Origin: Chloroflexota bacterium
Lineage (GTDB): Bacteria > Chloroflexota > Anaerolineae > Anaerolineales > UBA11858
Direction: 5' to 3'
Assembly (NCBI GenBank): GCA_003513015.1
Contig: DOTA01000140.1
Span: 1-9,775 of the forward strand
Length of the DNA: 9,775 nt
The notes beneath the pieces are model-generated. The model was not told where the DNA came from. It did not search any database and saw nothing but the letters and a program-made list of their open reading frames with translations. The translations under genes and the position numbers were made by a program. This document shows positions 1 through 6,689 of the stretch, one piece after another; the first letter of the stretch is position 1, and each line of letters starts with the position of its first letter.

Positions 1-1118
1 TTGAAAAGGCCGCCGACTTATTGAATGTGCCGGGCAGCCTGCTCTGGTTGTGTGAGGGAGACCAACTGGAAATTCGGGCTGCATCTGATCCCCAGATGTT
101 AAACTGGCGTGTAGGGATCGCCGATTCCGCGACGGGAGGGGTGATCCGCAGTGGGGAGGCGGCTCTTAGCCCTCAAGCCGCCGCAGACCTGCCGGGGTCA
201 GCCAACAACTACGGGCCAGGTTTGATCGTCCCTTTATTTATGGCGGGTGAATCCACAAATTTGGATCAGCCCATTGGGGCTATCAGCATCCTATACCATC
301 AGGCAGGTTTTCAGGAGGTTGAGCAAGCCGAGTGGGATAAAAATGTGCTCAATATTTTGGGGCATTACGTGACTTTGGCGATGCAAAATGCCGCGCACCG
401 CGAGGCCGCCCGCATCGCCCAGGAGCGCCACACCGTCACCGAAGCCTTTGCGGCCATCGGCGACATCGCTTCGAATTTGCTACACCAACTCAACAACAAA
501 ATCGGTACCATCCCCGTGCGCATCGAGGGCATTGAGGATAAATGTGCCGAAACCCTGGCCGCCGACGCCTACCTGAGCAGCAACTTAAGCGAAATTAAAA
601 GCAGCGCCACGCAGGCCATTGAAATTGTGCGTGAAAATTTATTTCATTTGCGCCCGATCCGTTTTTCAGCGGTGGGCGTAGCCGAGGCCGTTGAATCTGC
701 CTTGGCCGCAGCGCATTTGCCCGCGGGCGTGCAGGTTTGGCCCCGCGAACTCGCCACACTGCCCAAGGTGCATGCCTGTTCGCAGCGCTTACCGCTGGTG
801 TTCTTGAACCTGTTCGATAACGCCGCCAGGGCCATGCAAGGCGCGGGCGAAATTTGGGTCAGCGGCAAAACTTTGGAGGGCAAGGTGGAAATTCGGGTGC
901 GGGATAGCGGCCCGGGCATCCCCGTGGCATTGCACGAGCGCATTTTTGAGTTCAATTACAGCAGCGTAACCGCGGAAACACGCGCAAACCTGGGCTTTGG
1001 CCTATGGTGGGTGAAAACGCTGATGGCGCGCTTCGGCGGTCTGATCAGCGTAGAGAGTGACGGACAAGCGGGAACCACCTTTGTTTTAGAATTTCCACAG
1101 GGCGAGGAGGGCGCGTGA
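1..1118 (+). CDS. Sensor histidine kinase with GAF-like input domain, 5'-truncated by window edge
   Basis: Autophosphorylating histidine kinase that should pass phosphate to the regulator encoded next to it. The frame is open to the left edge (codons from base 3 read EKAADLL before the TTG at 21), so the true start lies outside and the TTG is probably internal. Counting from that TTG, residues 1-125 look like the end of a GAF sensor domain. A short helical linker follows, then an H-box at 148-165 with H155 in LLHQLNNK. The ATPase domain shows an N-box (FLNLFDNAARAM, N263/N267), a G1 box (RDSGPGIP, D295), an F-box (IFEFNYSS) and a G2 box (LGFGLWWVK, G325/G327). No membrane segment is visible in this part, so it may be cytosolic, but the missing N-terminus could hold one. 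The stop overlaps the next gene by 4 bp. The signal sensed cannot be told. Confidence 0.93.
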   Translation, partial: EKAADLLNVPGSLLWLCEGDQLEIRAASDPQMLNWRVGIADSATGGVIRSGEAALSPQAAADLPGSANNYGPGLIVPLFMAGESTNLDQPIGAISILYHQAGFQEVEQAEWDKNVLNILGHYVTLAMQNAAHREAARIAQERHTVTEAFAAIGDIASNLLHQLNNKIGTIPVRIEGIEDKCAETLAADAYLSSNLSEIKSSATQAIEIVRENLFHLRPIRFSAVGVAEAVESALAAAHLPAGVQVWPRELATLPKVHACSQRLPLVFLNLFDNAARAMQGAGEIWVSGKTLEGKVEIRVRDSGPGIPVALHERIFEFNYSSVTAETRANLGFGLWWVKTLMARFGGLISVESDGQAGTTFVLEFPQGEEGA

Positions 1119-2170
1119 CCCCCAAGCCATTGCCCGCTCTTTTAGTGGAAGATGACCCCTCCTGGCAAGACATTCTGGCTGAGATTTTAGGCGATTACGG
1201 CCTGGAAGTGACCCTGTGCGCAGATTTAGCCGCGGCGCTGGCTGCTATCGCCCAGCAAGCTTTCCGGCTGGCGGTGGTTGATCTCTCGCTGGCGGGCACA
1301 GATCACCACAACCGGGACGGCTTGCAAGTTTTAGAAGCGCTGCGACGTCAGGCTCCCGGCTGTGCCAGCATTTTGCTGACGGGGTACGCCAGCGTGGAAC
1401 TGGCCGTGGCCGCCATCCAGGATTATGGAGCCTACACCTGCTTGCGCAAAGAAAACTTTCGCCGGGCCGGGTTCCGCGCCATGATCCCTGAGGCCCTGGC
1501 AGCCACACCGCCCGCCGCAGGTGAAATCGCCCCGGAAACCACGGTCACTGAAACCGCCGCGGGCGTGGCCTCAGACCCCCCGCGGTTGGCCCTGATTGTG
1601 GAAGATGATGCCGGTTGGCGCGGCCTGTTGACGGAACTGGTGAGTGATGGCGGTTTTGAGGTGCATGTCAGCGCCAGTTACGGCGAGGCCCAAGGATTGC
1701 TCAAACGGGAGCATTACCAACTGGTTATCGCCGATATTTCGCTGGCCAGTTCACTCGAGCCCGAACACAACCAGGATGGTTACCGCCTCTTGACCAGCGT
1801 GCAACAAGCCCAAATCCCGACAATTATCGTGAGCGGTTCCGCCGACCTCGATTTGATTGACCGGGCTTTTAACGAACACCATATTTTTGCCTGTTTCGAG
1901 AAACAAGCCTTCGAGCGCAAATCCTTTTTGCAAACCATCCAACAAGTCCGCCAACAGGCCGCCTCAGAACACAACCTGACGGAGCGCGAGATCGAGGTAC
2001 TGGCCTTGCTGGCGCAAGGACTGGGCAACAAAGAGATCGCCGCGCAACTCTTCATTACCACCAACACCGTCAAACGGCATCTCAAGTCAATCTATGCCCG
2101 GTTGGGGGTCAACACCCGCGCCGCGGCCGCGGCCTATGCCATCCGTTTGGGGTTTGGTGCAAAGAAATAA
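1115..2170 (+). CDS. Response regulator with two receiver domains and a LuxR-type HTH
   Basis: DNA-binding response regulator of 351 residues and the likely partner of the upstream kinase. The GTG start shares the GTGA overlap with the kinase stop, and a GAGGAGG ribosome binding site lies at 1104-1110. Receiver 1 spans about residues 7-120, with acidic pair D13/D14, phospho-acceptor D56, T89 and K112. After a linker rich in Ala, Thr and Pro (about 121-155), receiver 2 spans about 157-275 with D164/D165, D207, S240 and K263. The output domain is a LuxR/FixJ-type HTH at about 286-350 (NLTEREIEVLALLAQG, then NKEIA and TVKRHLKSIYARLGV). Both receivers carry an unusually long beta3-alpha3 loop ending in H-N-x-D-G and lack the usual Pro after the conserved Lys, which suggests an internal duplication. 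Target genes are unknown. Confidence 0.93.
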   Translation: MTPKPLPALLVEDDPSWQDILAEILGDYGLEVTLCADLAAALAAIAQQAFRLAVVDLSLAGTDHHNRDGLQVLEALRRQAPGCASILLTGYASVELAVAAIQDYGAYTCLRKENFRRAGFRAMIPEALAATPPAAGEIAPETTVTETAAGVASDPPRLALIVEDDAGWRGLLTELVSDGGFEVHVSASYGEAQGLLKREHYQLVIADISLASSLEPEHNQDGYRLLTSVQQAQIPTIIVSGSADLDLIDRAFNEHHIFACFEKQAFERKSFLQTIQQVRQQAASEHNLTEREIEVLALLAQGLGNKEIAAQLFITTNTVKRHLKSIYARLGVNTRAAAAAYAIRLGFGAKK

Positions 2171-2199
2171 CCACGGAGATACTGAGAACACGGAGAAAA
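2171..2199 (+). repeat. Intergenic repeat, CACGGAGA type (single arm)
   Basis: CACGGAGA occurs at 2172-2179 and again at 2189-2196, a 17-bp period, with CTGAG between them. The layout matches the left arm of the element between hisF and hisI (6617-6644): ACC-purine-C-purine-GAGA, then CTGAG, then C-purine-C-purine-GAGAAA. It begins directly after the TAA stop of the response regulator. It is followed by a 10-bp palindrome AAAAGCTTTT (2196-2205) running into T residues. That palindrome might weakly stop transcription, but it has no GC stem. Confidence 0.6.
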
Positions 2200-2215
2200 G
2201 CTTTTTTAAATCTCA

Positions 2216-2264
2216 ACCAAGGATAAACAGGGACAAACGAAGATAAAAAATATGTTCATCTCTG
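2216..2264 (+). repeat. Possible second degenerate intergenic repeat
   Basis: A low-complexity stretch with the related words GGATAAAC (2221-2228), GGACAAAC (2231-2238) and GAAGATAAA (2239-2247), followed by ATGTTCATCTCTGGTG. It looks like a degraded member of a GATAAAC-type intergenic repeat family, but no second copy exists in this window. No gene is visible here. Confidence 0.35.
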
Positions 2265-2277
2265 GTGATTGAGGGCT

Positions 2278-2306
2278 TTGTGCTGCCGCCTGAAGGTTGG
2301 TACAAT
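2278..2306 (+). promoter_or_regulatory. Promoter positioned for a leaderless mRNA
   Basis: A -35-like TTGTGC (2278-2283), a 17-bp spacer and an extended -10, TGGTACAAT (2298-2306), precede the ATG at 2313. Transcription starts about 7 bp past the -10, so the transcript should begin at or within a base or two of that ATG. This leaves no room for a Shine-Dalgarno sequence. The -10 is also embedded in a perfect 5-bp inverted repeat, GGTAC-AAT-GTACC (2299-2311), which could bind a regulator or be chance. Confidence 0.6.
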
Positions 2307-2312
2307 GTACCC

Positions 2313-2870
2313 ATGCCTGAAGCCCCTCGGATTGCCCAACCCGGTGACATTTTTATCCTATTGGTTCCCACTACAGATGATCTCGCCCAACTGCGCCAGA
2401 AACACGCCGATTTGCAGGCCCAATTTGGTGGTCAGTTGGTGGAACCGATTCACATCACCGCGGAACGCTTTTCACCCGAAAATGGGCACGATCCCCAGGA
2501 TTGTATTGCTCCCATCCGAAGAAATCTCAGCGGGATTCAGCCGTTCCCCATCGAGGCGGATGGCCTGATACAATTTTTTGCGCCATACTGGCAAAGTCAG
2601 GTTTTGCGCTGGCGCGTAGCCGAAACCCGCATCTGGAACGATTTTCGCGACACCCTGGAAGATGTGCTGTGTGACATCGGCTGCCCATCGCATTTTATCC
2701 GGCGGCGCTATGCCACCTGCACCATTCTCAAGCTGGAGGGAGAAATCGACCCATCTGCCCTGCCGCAGGTAGATGCGATGCCGCTCTTTTGGGTGCGCGA
2801 ATTGTGGATTTCGTTACTCAAAGCCGATGGACAATTCGAAATCGTGGAGAAACTCATCCTAAAGGATTAA
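2313..2870 (+). CDS. 2H phosphoesterase superfamily (LigT/2'-5' RNA ligase-like) protein, second motif degenerate
   Basis: A 185-residue protein that I place, with moderate confidence, in the 2H phosphoesterase superfamily (LigT, RNA 2',3'-cyclic phosphodiesterases). In favour: an N-terminal strand DIFILLVP (12-19), then a helix, then the first signature PIHIT (45-49, H47-x-T49). Further support is the C-terminal strands VRELWISLLKADG and FEIVEKLIL, typical of the fold. The second signature, expected as HxT/S, aligns with YATCTIL (133-139), where the His position is T135. Catalysis is therefore doubtful, and the protein may bind rather than cleave nucleotides. I chose the ATG at 2313 because the promoter elements at 2278-2306 lie inside the longer GTG-initiated frame (2265), and residues 1-16 of that frame look non-coding. 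It appears monocistronic. Confidence 0.7.
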   Translation: MPEAPRIAQPGDIFILLVPTTDDLAQLRQKHADLQAQFGGQLVEPIHITAERFSPENGHDPQDCIAPIRRNLSGIQPFPIEADGLIQFFAPYWQSQVLRWRVAETRIWNDFRDTLEDVLCDIGCPSHFIRRRYATCTILKLEGEIDPSALPQVDAMPLFWVRELWISLLKADGQFEIVEKLILKD

Positions 2871-2886
2871 CGACACCTCCCTAAAG

Positions 2887-2909
2887 CCGAAAATCCACCG
2901 ATTTTACGG
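2887..2909 (+). terminator. Weak hairpin after the 2H-like gene
   Basis: CCG-AAAATC pairs with GATTTT-CGG around a CACC loop (one bulged A at 2906), starting 17 bp after the stop at 2870. It is stem-like but lacks a GC-rich stem base and a U-tract. A role in termination or 3'-end protection is only a guess. Confidence 0.3.
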
Positions 2910-2950
2910 AGCCATCCCCAAATTCCAGAGTGGCTGCCCCCATCTTTGGG

Positions 2951-2979
2951 TTGACATCCGGGGTGGTAGAATTGCAATC
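2951..2979 (+). promoter_or_regulatory. Probable promoter of the lipoprotein gene
   Basis: An extended -10, TGGTAGAAT (2964-2972), matches the form seen in the promoter at 2298-2306 (TGGTACAAT). No good -35 lies 16-18 bp upstream of it. A consensus TTGACA at 2951-2956 is only 10 bp away, but it could instead pair with TGCAAT (2973-2978) over a 16-bp spacer. Either reading puts the start near 2979-2985 and gives a leader of about 40-46 nt before the ATG at 3025, with AGGGA (3011-3015) as the ribosome binding site. Confidence 0.5.
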
Positions 2980-3024
2980 GTCAAGGTTAATTTCAACAAA
3001 TTCTGATTCCAGGGAACGATCAAT

Positions 3025-5541
3025 ATGAAAACTGAACCCCGCCCATGCGCGGCAATCCTCTCGAAAATCGGATTTTTCCTGATTTTTGCGCTCATCTCAG
3101 GTTTGGTGAGTTGCGATTTGCCGGGATTCTCCACCAGCACACCGGAACCCCCACCCCTGGTTTCCTCTGGGACGCAAAATATCCCCGAAGGGCTGGTTAC
3201 TTTTTATGTTGAAATCCCCGCCGATACGCCCGCCACAGAGCCGATTATGTTGAGCGTGCTCGATGAAGTCACCGGCCTGGCGCTCAACGCCCACCGCTAT
3301 CCGATGGAAAAAGTGGATGAGCGGCATTATGCCGTGGCGCTGCCCTTCAAGTTAGGCTCAACCGTCAAATACCGCTATTCGCGCCAGGGCAAGATTTTGG
3401 CCGAAGAACACACGACCGATGGGCGCCCGGTGCGCTACCGCCTGTTTCAGGTTGCCAACCCCGGCGAAACCCACGATGTGATCGCCCGTTGGAACGATAC
3501 GCTCTACGCTGGCCCCAGCGGGCGCATCACCGGCACCATCACGAACGCCGTAAATGGACAGCCCATCCCCGGGTTGCTGGTCGCCGCAGGCGGCGCGCAG
3601 GTGTTCACCAGCGGCGATGGTGGTTTTCTGGTTGAAGGGCTGCCGCCCGGCACCCACAATCTGGTGGTTTACACCCTGGATGGTAAGTTTCAAACCTTCC
3701 AACAGGGCGCACTGGTCGCAGAAGGCTCCAATACCCCCGCTGATATTCAACTAACCCCGGCCCCCACCGTTGATATTACCTTCATTGTGCATGTGCCCGA
3801 AGGCACCATCCCAGCGGTGCCCCTGCGCATGGCAGGTAATTTGCTACAACTGGGCAACACCTTCGGCGATCTGGCCGGTGGCGTCAGCACCTTGGCAACC
3901 CGCATGCCGGTTCTCTCTCCGCTGGCAGATGGCAGCTATGGCATCATTCTGGCCCTGCCCGTGGGAGCGGATTTGCGTTACAAATACACCCTCGGCGATG
4001 GTTTCTGGAACACCGAGCGCGGCAGCCAGGGAGATTTCGTGATCCGACAGTTGATTGTGCCCGAAAGCCCCAGCGTGATCAACGACAATATTCAAACCTG
4101 GAAAGTCGCAGATGCCCCGGAAATCACCTTTGATGTCAATATCACCGAAAACACGCCGCCCAACGAGCAAATTGCCATCCAATTCAACCCCTACGGCTGG
4201 ACTGAACCCCTGCCCATGTGGCATCTGGAGGGCCAGCGTTGGGCCTACATTTTGCTCAGCCCGCTGGATTTGATCGACCAACTCGGCTACCGTTATTGCC
4301 GGGCCGGTCAATGTGGGCAGGCCGATGACATCCGCACGCCGGGTGAATTCACTTCCGGGCAGATTGTGCAAACCGCCCCCGATGAGCGCCTGGGGATTCC
4401 CGATCAGGTGAATCAATGGATTTGGTACGAAAGCGAACTACCCGAAGTGGGTGTTACCGACACCAAAGTGGCGAAACGCGGCCCGGAATTTGTGGCTGGT
4501 ATCGCCTTCCAGGAGTTTTACCACCCCTCGTGGGATCCCCTGATCCCCACAGCCCTGAAGCAGGTGGCTGCCACCGGGGCCAATTGGGTAGTTTTAACCC
4601 CCAGTTGGAGCTACACGCGCCTTTCTCCCCCTGTGCTGGAACCCATCCCCGGACAAGACGCGCTATGGAGCGATTCGGTTAAGGCCATCCGGGCGGCGCA
4701 AACCCAGGGGTTGAATGTGGCCTTGCAGCCCGCGCCGCACTTCCCGACCACCACCGGCGAATGGTGGGCTACTGCGCCACGTGATTTTAGCTGGTGGGTG
4801 AGTTGGTTCGATAATTACCGGGCCTTCGCTCTCAACTATGCCGATATGGCGGCCCAAAGCGGGGCACAAACCCTGGTTTTAGGCGGGGAATGGATGGCAC
4901 CCGCGCTGCCCGGCGGCACCCTGGCAGATGGCTCACTCTCAGGCGTGCCCGTGGATGCCGAGGAGCGCTACCGCGCTTTGATCGCGGAGGTGCGCGCCCG
5001 TTTTAACGGAAAAATTGCCTGGGCCTTGCCCTACCCTGAGGGTTTGCACGCCCTCCCCAAATTCCTGGATGATGTCGATCAACTGATGGTACTGTGGTCG
5101 GCTCCGCTAGCCGAAAATCCCGAAGCATCCGCCGTTGATCTCCAAGTAAAAGCCGAGAAAATTCTAACAACGGATATTTATGCCCTGTGGCTCACCTGGA
5201 AACACGGCGTCGATCAAAAATCGATTGTGATTGATCTGGCTTATCCTTCGGCGGAGGGTATTCTGACCGGCTGTTTAGCGGACCCCATTCAAACCTGCCT
5301 GCCGCCGCGCGCCCTTGATTATCCCGCGCCCGATTATCCGCTACTCAATGTGGATTTCAAAGCGCAAGCCCGGGCCTATGATGCCGTGTTGGCAGCGATC
5401 AACAACCAAGACTGGATCAGCGGCGCGATTTCCAGCGGCTATTATCCCCCCACAGTGCTACACGATAAAAGTACTTCAATCCACGGCAAACCAGCGGAGG
5501 GCGTGCTGAGCTCGTGGTTTAAGCTCTTTTTACGAGAGTAA
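3025..5541 (+). CDS. Secreted lipoprotein with three beta-modules, a carboxypeptidase-regulatory-like domain and a GH113-like TIM barrel
   Basis: An 838-residue exported lipoprotein. A basic N-terminus, a hydrophobic core (about 15-28) and the lipobox LVSC put the lipidated Cys at 30, followed by a Pro/Ser/Thr linker. Three related beta-sandwich-like modules start at about 57, 248 and 365, each with an [I/V]TF-x-V strand and a TP turn. Each ends near a YRY/YKY strand (KYRYSRQG, RYKYTLGDG, GYRYCRAG), reminiscent of CBM20-type starch-binding domains. Between modules 1 and 2, residues 167-245 (GRITGTITN, GQPIPGLLV, GDGGFLVEGLPPG) fit a carboxypeptidase regulatory-like domain. Residues about 485-838 resemble a GH113/clan-A barrel: LVLGGEW (E622) sits where the acid/base Glu is expected, and the ending GKPAEGVLSSWF is typical. 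The position normally held by the nucleophile Glu reads IVIDLAYPS, with Asp737, so activity is uncertain. It probably binds or acts on glycans at the cell surface. Confidence 0.8.
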   Translation: MKTEPRPCAAILSKIGFFLIFALISGLVSCDLPGFSTSTPEPPPLVSSGTQNIPEGLVTFYVEIPADTPATEPIMLSVLDEVTGLALNAHRYPMEKVDERHYAVALPFKLGSTVKYRYSRQGKILAEEHTTDGRPVRYRLFQVANPGETHDVIARWNDTLYAGPSGRITGTITNAVNGQPIPGLLVAAGGAQVFTSGDGGFLVEGLPPGTHNLVVYTLDGKFQTFQQGALVAEGSNTPADIQLTPAPTVDITFIVHVPEGTIPAVPLRMAGNLLQLGNTFGDLAGGVSTLATRMPVLSPLADGSYGIILALPVGADLRYKYTLGDGFWNTERGSQGDFVIRQLIVPESPSVINDNIQTWKVADAPEITFDVNITENTPPNEQIAIQFNPYGWTEPLPMWHLEGQRWAYILLSPLDLIDQLGYRYCRAGQCGQADDIRTPGEFTSGQIVQTAPDERLGIPDQVNQWIWYESELPEVGVTDTKVAKRGPEFVAGIAFQEFYHPSWDPLIPTALKQVAATGANWVVLTPSWSYTRLSPPVLEPIPGQDALWSDSVKAIRAAQTQGLNVALQPAPHFPTTTGEWWATAPRDFSWWVSWFDNYRAFALNYADMAAQSGAQTLVLGGEWMAPALPGGTLADGSLSGVPVDAEERYRALIAEVRARFNGKIAWALPYPEGLHALPKFLDDVDQLMVLWSAPLAENPEASAVDLQVKAEKILTTDIYALWLTWKHGVDQKSIVIDLAYPSAEGILTGCLADPIQTCLPPRALDYPAPDYPLLNVDFKAQARAYDAVLAAINNQDWISGAISSGYYPPTVLHDKSTSIHGKPAEGVLSSWFKLFLRE

Positions 5542-5551
5542 GGTGGTGGCG

Positions 5552-5917
5552 ATGACCTTTGAAGCGAATTATGATGCGACGCTCAACTGCATCATCGTTG
5601 TGGTTCATGGGGAGTTGAACTTAACCACCCTGCAAGAGCTTGCCGGAGCAGTAGCAGGGCTGATAACCAGCACAAACTGCAAGTGTATGATCAATGATTT
5701 GCGGGATGCGTACCCGGCACATGCGCTGGAAATCTACAATATGCCGCAAGCCGCTAAAAATGAGGGGGTGGTCCAGGCGCATCGCCGTGCCCTGGTGGTG
5801 GGCGACAAAGCCGCAGATTTCCACTTTTTGGAGACGGTGTTCATCAACCAGGGGCATCAGGTGCGCATGTTTCCCGATTTCGCCGCCGCCCAAAAGTGGC
5901 TAAAAGGTGAAGCATAA
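5552..5917 (+). CDS. STAS/SpoIIAA-like domain protein
   Basis: A small soluble protein of 121 residues with the SpoIIAA-like STAS pattern: an opening strand pair around NCIIVVVHGELN, a helix LQELAGAVAGLI, the strand-turn CMINDLRDA, and a later ALVVGD strand. It then has FHFLETVFINQGHQVRMFPDFAAAQKWL. Proteins of this type are of uncertain function; in anti-sigma antagonist relatives a Ser in the STAS loop is phosphorylated, and here the corresponding loop reads NDLRDAY, with no Ser. I chose ATG at 5552 because AAGGTGG (5540-5546) is suitably spaced before it; the GTG codons at 5543 and 5546 lie inside that sequence. Its ATG is 10 bp after the lipoprotein stop, so the two are probably co-transcribed. 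It converges on hisE with an 11-bp gap. Confidence 0.75.
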   Translation: MTFEANYDATLNCIIVVVHGELNLTTLQELAGAVAGLITSTNCKCMINDLRDAYPAHALEIYNMPQAAKNEGVVQAHRRALVVGDKAADFHFLETVFINQGHQVRMFPDFAAAQKWLKGEA

Positions 5918-5928
5918 TGAAGCTATTT

Positions 5929-6201
5929 TTACCGATGCCGCGCGCGTAATTCCGCTTCCACATCCGCCAGGGTTAAATCTTTGGCGGCCAGCAGCACCAG
6001 GGTGTGATAAAACAAATCCGAGATTTCCTCGATCAGGCGTTGATCGCCCTGCCCTTTGGCCGCCAAAATCACCTCCACGGCCTCCTCCCCCACTTTTTGT
6101 AAAATCCGGTCTTCCCCTTCAGCAAAAAGCTGTGCGGTATAGGATTCTGCCGTGGGGTGGGCTTTACGATCTTCGATAATGGTGAATAGTTCGGGTAGCA
6201 T
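5929..6201 (-). CDS. hisE: Phosphoribosyl-ATP pyrophosphatase
   Basis: HisE hydrolyses phosphoribosyl-ATP to phosphoribosyl-AMP and pyrophosphate, the second step of histidine synthesis, in the cytosol. The 90-residue length is normal for a stand-alone HisE. The MazG-like all-alpha fold is recognisable: KVGEEAVEVILAAK provides the EExxE metal site (E39, E40, E43) and EEISDLFYHTLVLL gives E59xxD62. The opening LFTIIEDRK and the middle SYTAQLF are typical of the family. The ATG at 6201 is preceded on its strand by TTTGGAGA, whose GGAG lies 8 bp upstream, inside a short hairpin (6202-6218). It is the last gene of the his cluster visible here. It is separate from hisI, although the two are fused in many bacteria. 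Confidence 0.97.
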   Translation of the reverse strand: MLPELFTIIEDRKAHPTAESYTAQLFAEGEDRILQKVGEEAVEVILAAKGQGDQRLIEEISDLFYHTLVLLAAKDLTLADVEAELRARHR

Positions 6202-6218
6202 AGTTTGGTCTCCAAACT
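6202..6218 (-). promoter_or_regulatory. Hairpin occluding the hisE ribosome binding site
   Basis: AGTTTGG (6202-6208) and CCAAACT (6212-6218) form a perfect 7-bp stem around a 3-nt loop. The hisE Shine-Dalgarno GGAG (complement of 6210-6213) lies in the loop and adjoining stem, and the stem touches the ATG. Folding in the mRNA could reduce hisE translation. No ligand-binding structure is visible. Confidence 0.45.
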
Positions 6219-6281
6219 GACCGCGGACGACCGACCGCCGACCGCCGAGAAAGCGCGGTCTGCCGTCGATGGTCGGCGGTC
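6219..6281. repeat. Junction repeat hisI/hisE, GACCGCCGACC inverted-repeat family
   Basis: GACCGCCGACC (6233-6243) is perfectly inverted as GGTCGGCGGTC (6271-6281), separated by 27 bp. The left side also contains short direct words (GACCGCGGACGACC, GACCGCCGACCGCCG). The right arm ends within the hisI stop codon (6280-6282, TGA on the - strand). In RNA it would form a strong GC hairpin between the hisI and hisE cistrons. Confidence 0.8.
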
Positions 6282-6600
6282 AACTATGATCGTCTAATTT
6301 TCGAAAAAAACAGGAAGCCGCCCCCGTATGGCAGGCCGGGCCGGTCGCATCCACTTTGAGCAGCAGGGTATCGGCGTCGCAATCGACCAAAATCTGGCGC
6401 ACACGCAAAAAATTCCCGGAGGTTGCACCTTTGTGCCACAGTTCCCCGCGGCTGCGGCTCCAAAAGTGAGCTTCGCTGCTTTCCTGGGTTAAGCGCAAGC
6501 TCTCGGTGTTCATCCAGGCCATCATCAAGATTTCGCCGCTTTCGGCATCCTGGCAAATGGCAGGGATCAGGCCGCGCTCGTCAAATTTCAGATTTAGCAT
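6280..6600 (-). CDS. hisI: Phosphoribosyl-AMP cyclohydrolase
   Basis: HisI opens the adenine ring of phosphoribosyl-AMP to give ProFAR, the third step of the pathway. It is a Zn- and Mg-dependent enzyme. The 106 residues match the cyclohydrolase alone, without the HisE half found in fused HisIE proteins. Signature segments are [35 protein letters not shown], the metal-binding VDCDADTLL (D73, C74, D75, D77) and [13 protein letters not shown] (C90, H91, C97). The ATG at 6600 has GGAG 7 bp upstream on its strand, within TTGGAGACAAA. The stop codon falls in the right arm of the junction repeat towards hisE. The preceding gap to hisF carries another repeat element. Confidence 0.97.
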   Translation of the reverse strand: MLNLKFDERGLIPAICQDAESGEILMMAWMNTESLRLTQESSEAHFWSRSRGELWHKGATSGNFLRVRQILVDCDADTLLLKVDATGPACHTGAASCFFRKLDDHS

Positions 6601-6616
6601 TTTGTCTCCAAGCTTT

Positions 6617-6683
6617 CACCGCAGAGAGCGCTGAGTGCGCAGAGAAATAAAAAAACTCTGCGTTCTTTGCGAACTCCGCGGTG
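6617..6683. repeat. Junction repeat hisF/hisI, CACCGCAGAG inverted-repeat family
   Basis: Two 28-nt arms, 6617-6644 and 6656-6683, are inverted copies matching at 21 of 28 positions. They are separated by an 11-nt A-rich loop (6645-6655). Within the left arm, GCAGAG-type words recur with a period of about 18 bp. It fills most of the 89-bp gap between the two genes. It is the most complete member in the window of the family also seen at 2171-2199 and 9566-9645. Confidence 0.85.
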
Positions 6684-6689
6684 AATTAT

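Noticed and set aside
21..23. TTG as the start of the histidine kinase
   Set aside because: The frame stays open to the window edge and the protein begins in the middle of a GAF-like domain.
2265..2312. GTG start adding 16 residues to the 2H-like protein
   Set aside because: The stretch holds the -35 and -10 elements and has no ribosome binding site; the ATG at 2313 fits the promoter.
3844..4416. 190-codon open frame on the - strand inside the lipoprotein gene
   Set aside because: It is a shadow of the lipoprotein coding sequence with no recognisable domain or ribosome binding site; the + strand frame has a lipobox and clear modules.
5918..5928. Bidirectional terminator between the STAS gene and hisE
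   Set aside because: The 11-bp gap holds only AGCTATTTTT-like sequence without a stem.
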